A DNA stretch of 64,000 nucleotides from Bacillota bacterium. GTDB lineage: Bacteria; Bacillota; UBA4882; UBA8346. Shown piece by piece: positions 61,228 to 64,000 of this stretch (position 1 is the first letter of the stretch; every line of letters starts with the position of its first letter). The DNA is taken from assembly GCA_023417475.1 (NCBI GenBank), contig JAEZFP010000032.1, positions 62,001 to 126,000 of the forward strand. The letters are read 5' to 3'. The notes beneath the pieces were generated by a model. That model saw only the letters and a program-made list of their open reading frames with translations, was not told where the DNA came from and ran no database searches. The translations under genes were made by a program, and so were the position numbers.

Positions 61228-61581
61228 GTGTTTTCAACGGATGAACTGGAGGAGATTATCAAAAAAGTTATGGCCTTAATCGGCTATGAACGGAAAGAAA
61301 AGTCTTCGCAGTCCCATTGCAAAAAAAATACGGACACTCATGATAATCCGAAAGACGGTGCAGCTAATTCCTGTTTCAGAATCGAACCAGCCGATATCTT
61401 AGTGATATCGGCGTTGATTACCGGCGCTTTGAATGTCGATTCAATCTTAGTCAGCAAAGACCAGGTTGTGCAGATTGTTTTGTCAGGTTCGTTAAAGCGT
61501 CCAACCGAACTGGACAAGATTATGGAAGAAGTCGGAAAGGCCCCATTTGAACAGGTAATCAAGTCGCTGTTAGGGCTGTGA
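61228..61581 (+). CDS. Hypothetical 117-aa protein
   Basis: A 117-aa soluble protein starting at GTG 61228 after AAGGAGTGAG. The N-terminal third is charged and helical (TDELEEIIKKVMALIGYE), the middle is Lys/Asn/His-rich (SSQSHCKKNTDTHDNPKD) and the C-terminal half is hydrophobic/helical (ADILVISALITGALNVDSI, VVQIVLSGSLKRP). No known domain is recognised. It appears to be the last gene of the tiny-protein cluster, followed by a convergent patatin gene. Confidence 0.65.
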   Translation: MFSTDELEEIIKKVMALIGYERKEKSSQSHCKKNTDTHDNPKDGAANSCFRIEPADILVISALITGALNVDSILVSKDQVVQIVLSGSLKRPTELDKIMEEVGKAPFEQVIKSLLGL

Positions 61582-61632
61582 CCATCCTCGGGGATGGACA
61601 GGCTGCCGCGAAGTATGAAGCGGTGTCGTTAT

Positions 61633-62523
61633 TCAGGGAAATACTATAGGGGTAGCGGCGGCATTTTGCCCCAATTGGTAATAATCGCGGATTAGTTTGG
61701 GGGCGAAACTCATACTTCCCTTGGATAAAGGTTGCTCGGGAGCAATGAGAATGGTTCGGGTATTGCCATTATAAAATCGCGGCAGGAAATCTTGGTTTGT
61801 TTTATGAATCTGTTTTAAATCATTGCTGCCGATTTCGGCGGTTAAGATATCCAAAATCCGCTTGGTCACCGCAAAAGAGTTGTTAAAGCGGTCAAACGGG
61901 GCAAAGACCGGTTCCAGGGTTTCCGATACCGGATAGGTCGTGACGATATAAACCTCGCGCGGTTCTTCCTTTAGGATAGCGCCGAGCGGGGTTAAATCCC
62001 GCAAACCGCCGTCGACCCAATGCTTGCCGCGAATTAACACCGGTGGAAAGTATAACGGTATGCTGGCACTGGCCAGAACAAAACGGGACATCACGAAGCG
62101 GTCGGCTTCTTTCCGGCTGTCCGCAAAATATAGCTCGCCGTCCTCCAAAGCAACGGCGGGAATCAGGAGGGTCTTTCCAGTTGCCAAACGCTGCGGAGTG
62201 ATTAAGGAATGTACCAAATGTTCCAATCCAAGCGGCTTAAATAAGGAAATCCCAAATAAGACGCTAAGCACCCCGAAATGATTCGGACGATAAATCTCAC
62301 GCCAGCCCTTGATCGCCAGCCATTGTGACGCTAAAGTGTCGACCCGTTTTACCAAATCTGCCGAATCAACCGCTTGGGAAAGAAAGGCGGCATTGATCGC
62401 TCCAACGCTGGTTCCGCAGAACAAGTCAAAATCCAATTGTTCCTGAGCGATCAGGTGTCGCAAGGCGCCGATCTCAAAAGCCCCTTTGCAACCTCCGCCC
62501 GATAATACTAACGCTCGTTTCAA
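61633..62523 (-). CDS. Patatin-like phospholipase
   Basis: A 296-aa patatin-family acyl hydrolase. It has the oxyanion-hole motif SGGGCKGAFE at the N terminus, the nucleophile serine in FCGTSVGAIN (G-x-S-x-G) and the catalytic Asp in WVDGGLRDLTP (D-G-G). It should hydrolyse lipids or acyl esters in the cytoplasm or at the membrane. I start at TTG 62523, which follows GGGGTGG at normal spacing; a GTG at 62532 is within that SD-like stretch. It lies convergent to the 117-aa gene and divergent from the copper ATPase gene. Confidence 0.88.
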   Translation of the reverse strand: MKRALVLSGGGCKGAFEIGALRHLIAQEQLDFDLFCGTSVGAINAAFLSQAVDSADLVKRVDTLASQWLAIKGWREIYRPNHFGVLSVLFGISLFKPLGLEHLVHSLITPQRLATGKTLLIPAVALEDGELYFADSRKEADRFVMSRFVLASASIPLYFPPVLIRGKHWVDGGLRDLTPLGAILKEEPREVYIVTTYPVSETLEPVFAPFDRFNNSFAVTKRILDILTAEIGSNDLKQIHKTNQDFLPRFYNGNTRTILIAPEQPLSKGSMSFAPKLIRDYYQLGQNAAATPIVFP

Positions 62524-62748
62524 ATTGACCACCCCGCTTTATACTTATAATACGGGGTAAGAAAGTCGTCAGCGCGCGCCCAAAAGCATATTTAACGCTT
62601 CAATAAGCACGAATCCCCTGGTTGTTACCGCGCTATTCTTCATAATATCTTCATAATGAATGTTTACAATAAGGACGAAAGCTGAAATAATGGTAACAGA
62701 CTCGCTGTAATTGACGACAGGGAGGATGGACAAAGGAGCGTTTTAACG

Positions 62749-64000
62749 ATGGATTCCAAGGAAACAATTAAAATAACCGGGATGTCTTGCGCCGCTTGCG
62801 CTTTGAAGATCGAGAAGAAGTTGGCGAAGCTGCCGGGCGTCAAAACCGCGAATGTTAATTTAGCGCTTGAAAAAGCCACCGTTGAATTTGACAACACTCA
62901 GGCCAACCGGGAACAGTTTCAAGCGGTGATTGAACATCTGGGTTACGGGGTCATTACCGAACAACCCGCCGCAGCCGGAAAGGTTGATTTGAAAATCAGC
63001 GGAATGAGTTGCGCGGCCTGTTCCGCCAAGATTGAGCGCAGATTGAACAAACTTGAAGGAGTGCGGCGCGCCACGGTGAATTTAGCCACCGAACGGGCTA
63101 CCGTGGAGTATGATCGGACCCGGTTGGGGGTGGCCGATTTGATTGAAACGATTGTCAAATTGGGGTATGGCGCGGAGCAGGCGGCAGAAGTCAATCGGGA
63201 TCGGGAAAAAGCCGAACGGGAACGGGAGATCCGCCAATTGCGGCGCGATTTAATCATTGCGATTGGGCTGAGCTCTCCGTTGATTTTAGCCATGGTATTG
63301 GCGTTATTAAAGATTGACGTCCAGTTTTTGCATGATTGGCGATTGCAAATTGTCCTGGCGACTCCGGTTCAGTTCTGGATCGGCGCCCGTTTTTACCGGA
63401 ATGCCTTTTATGCCCTTCGGGCCAAAAGTCCCAATATGGACGTATTGGTGGCCATGGGAACCTCAGCGGCTTATTTTTACAGCCTTTATAACGCCTTCTT
63501 TCAGAAAGCGGTACCGGGCATGATGATGAAGGATCTTTACTTCGAGGCCGGCGCCACCATTATTACCCTGATTTTATTGGGGAAATATTTTGAAGCTGTC
63601 GCGAAGGGAAAAACTTCCGAAGCCATTAAAAAACTGATGGGGCTACGGGCCAAAACGGCCCGGGTGCTCCGGAACGGAAATGAGGTCGATATCCCCATTG
63701 AAGAAGTGACGGTCGGTGAGATCATTGTGGTACGTCCCGGTGAAAAGATTCCGGTCGACGGCAAATTGCTCGACGGTAATTCGGCGGTGGATGAAGCGAT
63801 GCTCACCGGCGAAAGTATTCCGGTGGAGAAGCGACCGGGCGATGTGGTGATTGGAGCTACTATCAATAAGTATGGTTCATTCCGGTTTGAAGCCACCAAA
63901 GTAGGTAAAGATACAGTATTAGCCCAAATTATTCAGTTAGTCGAAGATGCGCAAGGGTCCAAAGCGCCGATCCAAAAGATCGCCGACCAAGTGGCGGGAG
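62749..64000 (+). CDS. copA: Copper-translocating P-type ATPase, partial
   Basis: The N-terminal ~417 residues of a P1B-type ATPase; the gene runs off the window edge. Two heavy-metal-associated domains carry [12 protein letters not shown] and [12 protein letters not shown] (the C-x-x-C metal-binding motifs at about residues 13 and 85). They are followed by transmembrane helices and the actuator domain with TGES ([18 protein letters not shown]). The CPC helix and phosphorylation motif would come further downstream, so the metal is inferred as Cu+ from the CAAC-type domains. SD AAAGGAG precedes ATG 62749. Confidence 0.92.
   Translation, partial: MDSKETIKITGMSCAACALKIEKKLAKLPGVKTANVNLALEKATVEFDNTQANREQFQAVIEHLGYGVITEQPAAAGKVDLKISGMSCAACSAKIERRLNKLEGVRRATVNLATERATVEYDRTRLGVADLIETIVKLGYGAEQAAEVNRDREKAEREREIRQLRRDLIIAIGLSSPLILAMVLALLKIDVQFLHDWRLQIVLATPVQFWIGARFYRNAFYALRAKSPNMDVLVAMGTSAAYFYSLYNAFFQKAVPGMMMKDLYFEAGATIITLILLGKYFEAVAKGKTSEAIKKLMGLRAKTARVLRNGNEVDIPIEEVTVGEIIVVRPGEKIPVDGKLLDGNSAVDEAMLTGESIPVEKRPGDVVIGATINKYGSFRFEATKVGKDTVLAQIIQLVEDAQGSKAPIQKIADQVAG

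Overview
The window reads as chromosomal DNA of an endospore-forming Bacillota (Firmicutes) bacterium. The evidence is the prkA-yhbH-spoVR sporulation trio, a set of YjcZ-like tiny membrane proteins, strong AGGAGG-type ribosome binding sites and intrinsic terminators. It also has a probable beta-barrel outer-membrane protein (20493-21668) and several TTG starts. A diderm, anaerobic, sugar-acid-using lineage such as Limnochordia/Hydrogenispora relatives would fit. That lineage call is an inference from gene content, not a measured placement.

Layout. 0.2-8.3 kb: a coenzyme-B12 glutamate mutase operon (sensor-like protein, glmS, glmE, methylaspartate ammonia-lyase, AtuA-family protein, DUF4387, P-loop protein, glmL), i.e. 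the methylaspartate route of glutamate breakdown. 8.5-19.7 kb: housekeeping genes (TSUP exporter, secreted protein, DUF4397 protein, NCS2 permease, CbpA-like DnaJ protein, ClpB, MATE exporter, acyl-CoA ligase). 20-25.2 kb: HEPN-like small protein, outer-membrane-like barrel, NAD synthetase, HAD hydrolase, dCTP deaminase. 25.4-29.9 kb: prkA-yhbH-spoVR. 30-33.2 kb: LiaF-like protein, a 21-bp tandem repeat tract, an orphan azlD, a small protein and a membrane-anchored tyrosine-phosphatase-like protein.

33.2-54.6 kb is a carbohydrate and uronate region: GH38 alpha-mannosidase, uxuA, a PIF1-like helicase, GH3, an alpha/alpha-toroid protein, an AraC regulator, an alginate-lyase-family protein, a solute-binding protein without permeases, an FCD/GntR regulator behind a perfect 15-bp palindrome, uxaB, uxaE, uxaA and a Gfo/Idh oxidoreductase. 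The enzymes converge on 2-keto-3-deoxygluconate: altronate dehydratase and mannonate dehydratase both make it, and UxaE joins the galacturonate and glucuronate branches. A tandem array of 42-bp repeats lies downstream of uxaA.

54.7-61.6 kb is the most unusual part and the best candidate for an undescribed system. It holds two signal-less subtilases, a stand-alone copy of their prodomain, at least four YjcZ-like or similar tiny membrane proteins (one an internal duplication), a Cys-containing small membrane protein and two paralogous 51-53 aa proteins. Four of the tiny genes share a spaced promoter motif (AATT box, 15-nt gap, CATAnnnT) resembling mother-cell sporulation promoters. The two subtilases share a different 15-mer upstream and identical start architecture (SD, then TTG). 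The window ends with a patatin-like lipase and a copper P-type ATPase that runs off the edge.

I recognised no tRNA, rRNA, insertion sequence or CRISPR array. Start codons were moved from the longest frame wherever a Shine-Dalgarno sequence clearly favoured an internal start.
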